From an uncultured Thiotrichaceae bacterium (GTDB taxonomy: Bacteria > Pseudomonadota > Gammaproteobacteria > Thiotrichales > Thiotrichaceae), in NCBI GenBank assembly GCA_902727945.1, contig CACVAV010000150.1, forward strand, positions 1 to 6,987: a DNA stretch of 6,987 bases, written 5' to 3'. Positions 1-5,803 of the stretch are shown here, one piece after another. A model generated the notes under the pieces. It was not told the DNA's origin. It saw only the letters and a list, made by a program, of their open reading frames with translations, and made no database searches. Positions within the stretch are counted from its first letter, which is position 1, and each line of letters starts with the position of its first letter. The position numbers and the translations under genes are program-made.

Positions 1-36
1 TCAGGTTTAACAGTCTTTCGCAGGAAGAGTAAAATT

Positions 37-903
37 ATGGCTAACAGAGAATCAGGATCAGTCAGCGATTCAGTTAAACGAAAAAAAAGACCTACCTTGA
101 CAGAGAAGGTTAAAAAACAAACTGAAATCATTGAACAACTAACAGCAGAACTACGTCAGAAAGAACAGGAACTCATTTTACTTAATGAAAATTCACACAT
201 GATCGATAAACTAAATGCTCAGCTGCAGAAGCTAAAAACCACCATCAATAGTGCTAGCCAAAAAGAAAAAACGCAATCACAAGCTATTGATTCACTAAAG
301 CAACAATTAGAAGAAAAGAATGAGGCCGAAGGGCTGAACTCAAGTCAGCAAAACGAGTTAATTGAGGAATTAAGTGACAAAATCCTTGAAGTTGAGATTA
401 AACTAGCCTCTGCTTATATTCAGAACAAGCATATATCTGCTCAAAATACAGTGAAGACACACATGATGGCGGGGATGTCATTGGCACTATTACCGGCTCC
501 CTTATTCGATATAGCCGCATTAAGTGGCACCCAACTGAGTTTGTTACGCAGCTTAAGCATCCAATACGACGTTGATTTTGATGAGCAAATTGGCAAAACA
601 GTAGTTACCTCGCTGGTCAGTGGCTCTTTACCGGTATTAACTGTCATAGGCCTGAGTAGTTTTGCGAAAATTATTCCGGGTATTGGTACTATAAGCGGAG
701 GTATCAGCATGACCGCTATTGCGGGTGCTCTCATCTATGCTACCGGTCAGGTTTTTATTCGCCATTTTGAATCAGGCGGCACCATCCAGAATTTCGACGC
801 ACGTCACTGGAAAAATTTTTTCCGGGAACAGCTGGAAGAAGGAAAAACCCTCGTAAAAAGAAAAGCAGCATCAGTGAAAACAACAACCGCAACTACAGAC
901 TAG
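37..903 (+). CDS. Coiled-coil protein with C-terminal DUF697/YcjF-like membrane domain
   Basis: The 288-residue product has two parts. Residues about 20-135 are charged and rich in Glu, Lys and Gln with few helix breakers, as expected of a long coiled coil. Residues about 138-277 match the style of the DUF697 (YcjF-like) family: a short helix with the motif LLPAPLFDIAALSGTQ (151-166), then a hydrophobic stretch (about 187-241) containing IPGIGT (213-218), then a basic C-terminal tail. It aligns without gaps to the product of 2520-3119 across this whole domain, so the two are paralogues. DUF697 proteins are usually membrane-associated and of unknown biochemical role, some sitting next to GTPases; no GTPase motif is seen here. 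The ATG at 37 is chosen because AGGAAG at 22-27 lies nine bases upstream, although the frame stays open to the left edge. The next gene begins 24 bases downstream, suggesting one transcript. Function is not known. Confidence 0.85.
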   Translation: MANRESGSVSDSVKRKKRPTLTEKVKKQTEIIEQLTAELRQKEQELILLNENSHMIDKLNAQLQKLKTTINSASQKEKTQSQAIDSLKQQLEEKNEAEGLNSSQQNELIEELSDKILEVEIKLASAYIQNKHISAQNTVKTHMMAGMSLALLPAPLFDIAALSGTQLSLLRSLSIQYDVDFDEQIGKTVVTSLVSGSLPVLTVIGLSSFAKIIPGIGTISGGISMTAIAGALIYATGQVFIRHFESGGTIQNFDARHWKNFFREQLEEGKTLVKRKAASVKTTTATTD

Positions 904-927
904 TTAGCCAATAAAATTGGGAAAAAT

Positions 928-1686
928 ATGCAATACGCAATTTGGCCAGAATTATTTTTTCTTGAGTTTGACGATACATATCTTCATGGAGACATTTTAA
1001 ATAGCCCTGATACGGACAGAGTACCGGAGTTATTGTTCTTACACGATGATGCTCCGGATAAGAATCGCTCTGTTTTCAACTCACTGCGCCAGGTGCTGCT
1101 AAACAAATATAACTTATCTTCCTGTAGTTTTGACTTTATTGGTCATGGCAGCACCGGAGGAGACTGGAATAAAACTTGTATGCGGCATAGAACCCAGCAG
1201 ATTACTGATGTGATAGATGGTTGTTTTGATAGTCAACCCTTATCGGTTATAGCGGTGGGTACCGGGGTATGTAACATAATTCAATTGTTGGATAAACAAC
1301 GCATCGCAAGCTTAGTTTTTATTACCCCCGTTTTACCGCCACAGGAACTGGAAACCCTTCCTTTTGGCCTCTTTTCAAAGGGCGCAGGCCCGAACATACA
1401 GGAGCAATGGCTTTCAAAGCCAAGCCGTAAAGTTTTGGGTAATTTTAAAGGCAATGTTTCACTGATAACAACGACTCAGGATAAAACATGGTCTAACTGG
1501 CTGCAAACCAAGTCCCGAGACAATGCGCAGATTGAAGACAGGGCCTACTCCGTTATCAGTATCCCCCCGGACCAAAAAAATCTGATGCAGGCTGCGAACC
1601 AACATCCGAAAATCTTGCTTAAAATTGCTGCAATAGTTGACAAAACGGTGGCGATTAGTCACTCACAAGTTGTGCAGGCAAGCTGA
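928..1686 (+). CDS. Alpha/beta-hydrolase-fold-like protein, probably catalytically inactive
   Basis: The 252-residue product shows the outline of an alpha/beta hydrolase. A first core strand LLFLHDD (35-41) sits where many family members have LFLHG. FDFIGHGSTGGDW (68-80) matches the conserved D-x-R-G-H-G-x-S segment, and SVIAVGTGVCNII (106-118) sits where the nucleophile elbow G-x-S-x-G belongs. At that elbow Gly113 replaces the expected serine (Thr112 is the only nearby hydroxyl residue). The later segment ISIPPDQKNL (210-219) has no histidine where the catalytic one usually lies. A pseudoenzyme or protein-binding scaffold is therefore more likely than an esterase, which is an inference. There is no signal peptide or membrane helix, so it is probably cytoplasmic. 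The ribosome-binding site is weak (a GGGA run near 919). It follows the DUF697-like gene closely and converges with the secreted-protein gene, leaving 21 bases between the ends. Confidence 0.7.
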   Translation: MQYAIWPELFFLEFDDTYLHGDILNSPDTDRVPELLFLHDDAPDKNRSVFNSLRQVLLNKYNLSSCSFDFIGHGSTGGDWNKTCMRHRTQQITDVIDGCFDSQPLSVIAVGTGVCNIIQLLDKQRIASLVFITPVLPPQELETLPFGLFSKGAGPNIQEQWLSKPSRKVLGNFKGNVSLITTTQDKTWSNWLQTKSRDNAQIEDRAYSVISIPPDQKNLMQAANQHPKILLKIAAIVDKTVAISHSQVVQAS

Positions 1687-1707
1687 CCATAAGCAACATA
1701 ACATATT

Positions 1708-2391
1708 TCAGTCCACTGCCGTTCCATCCCCAGTCCTGCTAATCAATTCTACAAATTCACGCATCGTGATAACGTTGGCATCGTTGTAGGTCGTTTTATC
1801 CTGCTCAATAACATCACTGACCAGGGGTAACTTCCGCGCTGCTGTTATCTGGCTTGAAAACATCGAAACAAAATTATCTGCGGCTTCAAGAAAATGATCA
1901 TTCAAATTACCTCGTCCGGAACCGGAAGCAACCATGTTTTGGGTAAAGTTAGCAGCGCGGTATTGAATTTTCACACCATTATAATGCGTCAGCGTTTGCC
2001 GGAAGCTCTCAATCCGGAAACTACCAAAACATCGACCCTCTCCGGATCTTTCGCCAAGGGCGCTGATAACCAGATTGACTGAAAAAGGCGAAATAATAAA
2101 TAGCGGCTCTTCGTAAACCTTCAACTCACTTTGTTCCAGTATCAACTTTGATTGCTGCCTGATTTTATCCGAATTTGTCCAGCACTGACCTGATATTTCA
2201 TCCTCAATCATCAGTGAAACATTCTTAATCAGCCCCAATGAATCATCAATCCCGAGCACTTTAAGATTATTTTCATAACTGTGAGCAGCCGGTGCTAAAA
2301 AGCAAACTGCGGCAGATATAAGTATCAGCAAAAAAGATAAGCACCTCCTACGAATGCAAGGCCAGTCAAACCAGCCTATATAATTACACAT
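1708..2391 (-). CDS. Secreted protein of unknown family
   Basis: The 227-residue product begins with a typical Sec signal peptide: basic RRR at 14-16, a hydrophobic core SFLLILISAAVCFLAP (19-34), and a likely cleavage site after AHS (36-38). The cysteine in the hydrophobic core does not fit a lipobox, so a soluble periplasmic or exported protein is expected. The mature part has two cysteines (70 and 121) that could form a disulfide, a central strand-rich stretch around LFIISPFSVNLVISALGE (97-114), and a C-terminal amphipathic helix near 166-186. I do not recognise the family. The frame can be extended three codons to a TTG at 2400, but AGGGAG at 2401-2406 is nine bases from the ATG at 2391 and touches that TTG, so the ATG is preferred. 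It lies 128 bases downstream of the co-oriented DUF697-like gene and may share its transcript. Confidence 0.75.
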   Translation of the reverse strand: MCNYIGWFDWPCIRRRCLSFLLILISAAVCFLAPAAHSYENNLKVLGIDDSLGLIKNVSLMIEDEISGQCWTNSDKIRQQSKLILEQSELKVYEEPLFIISPFSVNLVISALGERSGEGRCFGSFRIESFRQTLTHYNGVKIQYRAANFTQNMVASGSGRGNLNDHFLEAADNFVSMFSSQITAARKLPLVSDVIEQDKTTYNDANVITMREFVELISRTGDGTAVD

Positions 2392-2400
2392 AACTCCCAA

Positions 2401-2408
2401 CTCCCTCT
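2401..2408 (-). promoter_or_regulatory. Ribosome-binding site deciding the start of the secreted-protein gene
   Basis: On the minus strand this reads AGAGGGAG. Its AGGGAG core (2401-2406) is nine bases from the ATG at 2389-2391, a normal Shine-Dalgarno spacing. It is directly adjacent to the in-frame TTG at 2398-2400, which argues against that TTG as the start. Confidence 0.55.
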
Positions 2409-2519
2409 CTTATTGTTAGCTATACATGCAAAAATTATCAGGAATTTTATTCCCGGATTATTTTATAGCGGGCCTTGCCTGCCTATAACTTCTGTCATGT
2501 TGTTTAGTACTGTTCAAAA

Positions 2520-3119
2520 TCAGCTAGCAGACAACTTTTTTGATGATTGCCGTTGCTTGATAAATTGCTTACCCTGCTCAAGTGCCTTACGGAAATAGCC
2601 TCCCAACTTATCAGCGTTCACGTCATCCAGCGTCCCTCCCTGACTAAAATGTTTGCTGAAACTTTGCCCAACCGCATAAGTCACGGCACCACCTAACACG
2701 GTCAGAGTCGCGTTCCCCCCCAGGGTACCAATACCGGGTATAAACTTAAATGAACTACCTATACCTATTAACGCCAGAGTGGGTGCTGAACCACTAAGTA
2801 CAGCTATAAGCGCCGCCCTGATCCGCTGGTGACCAGCATCCACACCATAATGCTCACACAATTGCTCCAGCATATTATGTTGAGTCCCGCTCAAAGCCAC
2901 TAAATCAAATAATGGCAGAGGAACCAATCCCATGGCAGAACCTGCCAGTACATGATTCTTGACGATACGGTCTGCTTCCTGGTCACGGATAGTCAGGTCT
3001 TTTGATCCCAACTCACCCTGAACATGAACTAAACGACTGCTCAGTTTATCCAGCAAAACACTCTGCTGAGAAGACAGGTTTGCCCCGGAATCAGGCGCAT
3101 TCATTGCATCAGTATTCAT
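2520..3119 (-). CDS. DUF697/YcjF-like membrane-associated protein, short paralogue
   Basis: The 199-residue product has a short, poorly conserved N-terminus (1-50, with a brief helix near 20-38) and a DUF697-like domain from about 51 to 189. Its landmarks are LVPLPLFDLVALSGTQ (65-80), YGVD (91-94), a hydrophobic stretch (about 103-152) with FIPGIGT (126-132), and the tail KALEQGKQFIKQR (178-190). It aligns without gaps to residues 138-277 of the product of 37-903, with roughly two in five residues identical by eye. It lacks the long coiled coil of that protein, so the pair may be a tethered and an untethered version of the same module. The start at 3119 has only a weak ribosome-binding site (AGG about 13 bases upstream). 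A candidate promoter overlapping an inverted repeat lies just upstream. Function is unknown; membrane association is expected from the hydrophobic stretch and the family. Confidence 0.85.
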   Translation of the reverse strand: MNTDAMNAPDSGANLSSQQSVLLDKLSSRLVHVQGELGSKDLTIRDQEADRIVKNHVLAGSAMGLVPLPLFDLVALSGTQHNMLEQLCEHYGVDAGHQRIRAALIAVLSGSAPTLALIGIGSSFKFIPGIGTLGGNATLTVLGGAVTYAVGQSFSKHFSQGGTLDDVNADKLGGYFRKALEQGKQFIKQRQSSKKLSAS

Positions 3120-3136
3120 AGTACACTTATACCTGT

Positions 3137-3164
3137 AAAATATTTGTTACTCAGATACTAACAA
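3137..3164 (-). promoter_or_regulatory. Candidate sigma70-like promoter of the short DUF697-like gene
   Basis: Reading the minus strand, TTGTTA (3159-3164) could serve as the -35 element and TATTTT (3137-3142) as the -10, separated by 16 bases; each matches four of six consensus positions. Transcription would begin about 10 bases before the ATG at 3119. The promoter coincides with the inverted repeat at 3141-3167, so binding of a regulator there would block it. This is a pattern match only. Confidence 0.35.
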
Positions 3165-3167
3165 ATA
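3141..3167. repeat. Perfect 9-bp inverted repeat, possible operator
   Basis: TATTTGTTA (3141-3149) and its exact reverse complement TAACAAATA (3159-3167) are separated by nine bases. The repeat covers the -35 and spacer of the candidate leftward promoter and touches its -10. Two half-sites with this spacing suit a dimeric DNA-binding protein. A stem-loop at the very 5' end of a leftward transcript is less likely, because the predicted transcription start falls after it. Confidence 0.5.
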
Positions 3168-3190
3168 ACGCATTGCTGGAAGATTACGCG

Positions 3191-3210
3191 TAACAAAAGT
3201 TAACAAAAAA
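3191..3210 (+). repeat. Tandem TAACAAAA direct repeat
   Basis: TAACAAAAGT is followed at once by TAACAAAAAA, giving two TAACAAAA copies exactly 10 bases (about one helical turn) apart. The same TAACAA hexamer, or its complement TTGTTA, also occurs at 3144-3149, 3159-3164, 3234-3239 and 3273-3278 in this intergenic region. Confidence 0.45.
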
Positions 3211-3221
3211 GTGCTAAGCAC
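3211..3221. repeat. Palindrome GTGCTAAGCAC
   Basis: GTGCT and AGCAC form a perfect inverted repeat around a single central A, loosely flanked by TTAACA on the left (3200-3205) and TGTTAA on the right (3223-3228). It lies upstream of the candidate rightward promoter and could be a protein-binding site; no specific regulator is recognised. Confidence 0.35.
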
Positions 3222-3234
3222 ATGTTAAACGGCT

Positions 3235-3243
3235 TGTTATCAT
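3235..3243 (+). promoter_or_regulatory. Candidate extended -10 promoter of the OmpA-family gene
   Basis: TGTTATCAT fits the extended -10 form TGn followed by TATCAT (3238-3243), five of six matches to TATAAT. No good -35 stands at 16-18 bases upstream, which extended -10 promoters can tolerate. Transcription would start near 3250, leaving a leader of about 28 bases before the ATG at 3278, with GGGGGA about 10 bases ahead of that start as ribosome-binding site. The -10 is also the left arm of a small inverted repeat, TATCAT-GTAG-ATGATA (3238-3253). Confidence 0.35.
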
Positions 3244-3277
3244 GTAGATGATATTTGTGCCGGGGGAATAGCTAACA

Positions 3278-4678
3278 ATGCAAAGAGCATGGGTAATACA
3301 ATTCGCTGGCCTGGCTGCAATATTGCTATTACTGGCGTTTGCACTGCCCCGCTATGCGCAGATGGTCCCCGAAAAAATAGCGGATCATGTACAACATCAC
3401 CTGCATGAAAAAGGCATGACATGGGCAGGTGTACGCCCTGCACCGGGACATAGCCGGAGTGTTTTGCTCAATGGCAGCGCCCCGGATGCCGAAGCACAGC
3501 AGGCCGCAGTCAACGACCTTCGTTCCCTTTGGTATATCCAACAGGTACAGGATACCACCACCCCTAAAATCATTGAACCTTACACCCTGCATATCCAATG
3601 GGACGGCGATAAATTAGCATTGGACGGCTATGTCAGCAGTGCTGAAGATAAGGCAGAAATCGCTGAACAGATAAGATCTGAGTTCGGTAATAATGCTGAT
3701 CTGGAAAAATTACAGGCAGGTTTGGGAGCACCTGAGTACTGGGAGACACTTATCCATACCGTGTTGCTAAAAGAAATCAAACCACTGCCATCCGCCTCCG
3801 TGCGCATGGTCGGCCACACCATTAATTTCGCAGGCAAGGTAGCCACCACTCAGAAAGCCGAAGCCCTATCCAAAGCATTGCGCCCCATTGAAGAAAAAGA
3901 TTATCACCTGGCAGTGAATATTATACCGCTGGACATTATTGAGCCTTATACGCTGCATATCCAATGGGATGGCGATAAATTAGCGTTGGATGGTTATGTC
4001 AGCAATGCCGACACTAAAGCAAAGCTGGTTGAACAGATAAAATCCGCATTCGGTGATAATGCCCATTTGGAAAAATTACAGACAGGTTCTGGTACGCCTA
4101 AGCACTGGGAAACACTCATCAGCACAGTGTTACTGGAAGCAATCAAGCCACTGCAATCCGCCTCCGTGCGTATGGTTGACCAAACCCTCAGTTTCGCCGG
4201 TAAAACTGACACAACCCGACAGGCAAAAGCTCTGGAGAAAGCATTACAGCCTTTCGCAGCCAAGGGCTACGCCACTTCAGTCAATGTCATCGCTCTGGAT
4301 AATGCGGCCGTTGTTTGCCAAAGGGAATTCAACCGCCTGTTGACACAAGAAACCATCGTCTTCAGTACAGGAGGTGCCGGCATTCATCAGGAAAGTAATG
4401 CCCTGCTTCAGGAGTTGGCAGATGCCGCTATTTTTTGTGCCGGCACCACTATCCTGATTAGTGGCCATACCGATGATGTCGGTAACGAAGAAGATAACTT
4501 TAAGCTAAGTGAGCAACGCGCTAAAGCTGTTAAAGGCTGGCTATTCAGGCAGGGCGGCGTCCCTCTGGAACGTATGAAAACGTCAGGCAAAGGGGCCAGC
4601 GAACCACTGGCAGATAATGATACAGAAGCGGGCCGGGCTAAAAACCGCCGCATCGAATTTGTTGTGGAGGGTATCTGA
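3278..4678 (+). CDS. OmpA-family peptidoglycan-binding protein with tandem BON-like repeats
   Basis: The 466-residue product starts with a membrane anchor or uncleaved signal (hydrophobic 6-24). Next come a BON-like segment (about 30-97, with SVLLNGSAPD at 61-70), two tandem 122-residue repeats (98-219 and 220-341), and an OmpA-like domain (about 342-466). The OmpA domain has GHTDDVG (396-402), NFKLSEQRAKAV (407-418), which fits the known N-x-x-L-S-x-x-R-A-x-x-V signature, and NRRIEF (456-461). Asp399 and Arg414 correspond to the residues that bind diaminopimelate in characterised OmpA proteins. Cys347 and Cys387 could form a periplasmic disulfide. There is no N-terminal beta barrel, so the protein probably tethers a membrane to the cell wall rather than forming an OmpA-type pore. 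This layout recalls mycobacterial ArfA/OmpATb, which also joins BON-like and OmpA domains. The stop codon abuts the next ATG, so the two genes are very likely co-translated. Confidence 0.88.
   Translation: MQRAWVIQFAGLAAILLLLAFALPRYAQMVPEKIADHVQHHLHEKGMTWAGVRPAPGHSRSVLLNGSAPDAEAQQAAVNDLRSLWYIQQVQDTTTPKIIEPYTLHIQWDGDKLALDGYVSSAEDKAEIAEQIRSEFGNNADLEKLQAGLGAPEYWETLIHTVLLKEIKPLPSASVRMVGHTINFAGKVATTQKAEALSKALRPIEEKDYHLAVNIIPLDIIEPYTLHIQWDGDKLALDGYVSNADTKAKLVEQIKSAFGDNAHLEKLQTGSGTPKHWETLISTVLLEAIKPLQSASVRMVDQTLSFAGKTDTTRQAKALEKALQPFAAKGYATSVNVIALDNAAVVCQREFNRLLTQETIVFSTGGAGIHQESNALLQELADAAIFCAGTTILISGHTDDVGNEEDNFKLSEQRAKAVKGWLFRQGGVPLERMKTSGKGASEPLADNDTEAGRAKNRRIEFVVEGI
3569..4300 (+). repeat. Two tandem in-frame 366-bp repeats within the OmpA-family gene
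   Basis: Copy one is 3569-3934 and copy two 3935-4300, directly joined, each encoding 122 residues. Both run from IIEPYTLHIQW to a VN-x-I-x-LD ending with no length difference. The first 23 codons encode identical residues but differ at eight silent positions, so the duplication is not recent and the protein sequence has been held constant. Each copy holds two BON-like halves: one around WDGDKLALDGYVS and a second around SASVRMV. Confidence 0.9.
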
Positions 4679-5317
4679 ATGTCAGGTTTACCATTGATTT
4701 ACGAACTGGCACTGGTCGCTACACTGGTCTGTCTGATTAGCTGGCTAATGGGGCGTACTTTATGCAAGTCCCGTGAACACGAAGAGCGTGCAGCAAAAAA
4801 AGCATTGCAAGCCGCGAACGAGCATCTGGAAGCACAGCTATTAGACAAAGATGCCGAAACCCGGCAACTGTCAGAAAGCCTGCTGGCCGAACAGCAGGCA
4901 CTTTCTATGCTTCAGCAGCAACATGACAATACAGCACACCTGTTGACCAAGGTACAAACGGAACATCAGCAAAGCCTCTCTCAGATTCAGACACTGCATG
5001 CCTACCGGACTCAGTTTGAAGCGCTGGAAAAAGTGCATGACGAACAGGCCAAGCTGACAGTGAGTCTACGGGAAACATTGCAACAGGAAAAACAAGAAGC
5101 GACCGAGCTTATGGCCCGACAATTACAGGAAGAAAAAACCAATGCGGATAATCTGAGTGCGCAACTCAGGAAACAGATTGCCACGCTGCAACAGGAAAAC
5201 ACTGAAAAAGACGCAACCATTGTGCAGTTGAATGACAAAGTCAGCAGTTATAGGGCCTCTGTGGACTCAACCAACCGGCGAATTTCCAGCCTGCTGGATA
5301 CACTCCCAACACGTTAA
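4679..5317 (+). CDS. Membrane-anchored coiled-coil protein
   Basis: The 212-residue product has one N-terminal membrane helix (about 6-24, LIYELALVATLVCLISWLM), a basic stop-transfer patch after it (R26, K30, R32), and then an almost unbroken coiled coil from about 35 to 200, rich in Gln, Glu, Leu and Ala. By the positive-inside rule the coiled coil probably faces the cytoplasm, whereas its partner encoded upstream faces the periplasm; this is an inference. The start is firm: the ATG follows directly on the TGA of the OmpA-family gene, and a GGAGGG lies about eight bases upstream inside that gene. Such coupling usually means the two products work together. No enzyme or known named family is recognised. 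The C-terminus ends in a short Ser/Thr/Arg-rich stretch. Confidence 0.8.
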   Translation: MSGLPLIYELALVATLVCLISWLMGRTLCKSREHEERAAKKALQAANEHLEAQLLDKDAETRQLSESLLAEQQALSMLQQQHDNTAHLLTKVQTEHQQSLSQIQTLHAYRTQFEALEKVHDEQAKLTVSLRETLQQEKQEATELMARQLQEEKTNADNLSAQLRKQIATLQQENTEKDATIVQLNDKVSSYRASVDSTNRRISSLLDTLPTR

Positions 5318-5355
5318 TTCAAACCAGCCTGCCATCAGTCCACTCTCACCCAACT

Positions 5356-5724
5356 TCACCGGGCAGATTGATTGACAGTAAAACTAATCTGTTTTTCCTG
5401 CTTGTAAGCCTGCCATTCGTCAGCCACCATCATGGCTCCCCAGCGTTCCTTAGGACAGGTTTTACTGGCAACCATCGCAGCTTTAGGCATGGTACAGCCA
5501 CAATGCGGGCAAACACCGGCTTCACAGCATTCCTGACACAGTGTGGTGCGGTATACCAGTTGTTCGGTATAAGCCGTGATCTCGCTGTAGGGGATATGAA
5601 TGCCTTCCTTTTCAATAGTGCCGCCCTCCAGATACGCCGCCCATTTTTTCGGGTCGCTGACATCTTTCACACCCCGCGCCATCATATTACGCTTCAGACT
5701 GGTAAGAAATTCCATAATGGCCAT
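5356..5724 (-). CDS. Small cysteine-rich protein with a probable zinc-binding knuckle
   Basis: The 122-residue product carries a cysteine cluster in the segment CQECCEAGVCPHCGC (Cys63, 66, 67, 72, 75, 77) followed by Cys90 in TCPKERWG (89-96). This resembles small hypothetical proteins that have a CxxC knuckle followed by a C-P-x-x-x-W element, for example DUF6171-like proteins; the family assignment is tentative. A structural zinc or other soft metal is likely. There is no signal peptide or membrane helix. The start is supported by AGGAG at 5731-5735 on the minus strand, six bases before the ATG. The gene follows the P-type ATPase gene in the same direction after 79 bases and could be cotranscribed with it, which would suit a metal-related role. 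It converges with the coiled-coil gene, leaving 38 bases between the ends, with no clear terminator hairpin there. Confidence 0.7.
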   Translation of the reverse strand: MAIMEFLTSLKRNMMARGVKDVSDPKKWAAYLEGGTIEKEGIHIPYSEITAYTEQLVYRTTLCQECCEAGVCPHCGCTMPKAAMVASKTCPKERWGAMMVADEWQAYKQEKQISFTVNQSAR

Positions 5725-5803
5725 CGCTGGCTCCTGATTAACCTAAATTGATTTTCAGCATAAACAAATATTCGTCTTCAAGCCACCCCACTGACGTATT
5801 ACC

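Noticed and set aside
441..734. A 97-residue minus-strand open frame inside the first gene
   Set aside because: It is a shadow of the hydrophobic DUF697-like coding sequence, with no start signal and no recognisable domain.
2392..2400. TTG start at 2400 for the secreted protein
   Set aside because: The Shine-Dalgarno core touches this codon, leaving no spacing, whereas the ATG at 2391 has nine bases.
2441..2453. GGAAT-TTT-ATTCC inverted repeat between the secreted-protein gene and the short DUF697-like gene, considered as a terminator
   Set aside because: The stem is only five pairs and AT-rich, and a clean T-run does not follow directly on either strand; it may be chance in an AT-rich spacer.
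3569..4300. Tandem repeats as a mobile or CRISPR-type array
   Set aside because: Only two long in-frame copies exist, fully inside one gene, so this is a domain duplication.
5318..5355. Possible bidirectional terminator between convergent genes
   Set aside because: No hairpin of convincing length and no T-run was found in these 38 bases.
5368..5751. A 127-residue plus-strand open frame opposite the small cysteine-rich gene
   Set aside because: It overlaps the minus-strand gene almost completely; that gene has a strong AGGAG site and an organised cysteine cluster, while this frame has no recognisable domain or ribosome-binding site.
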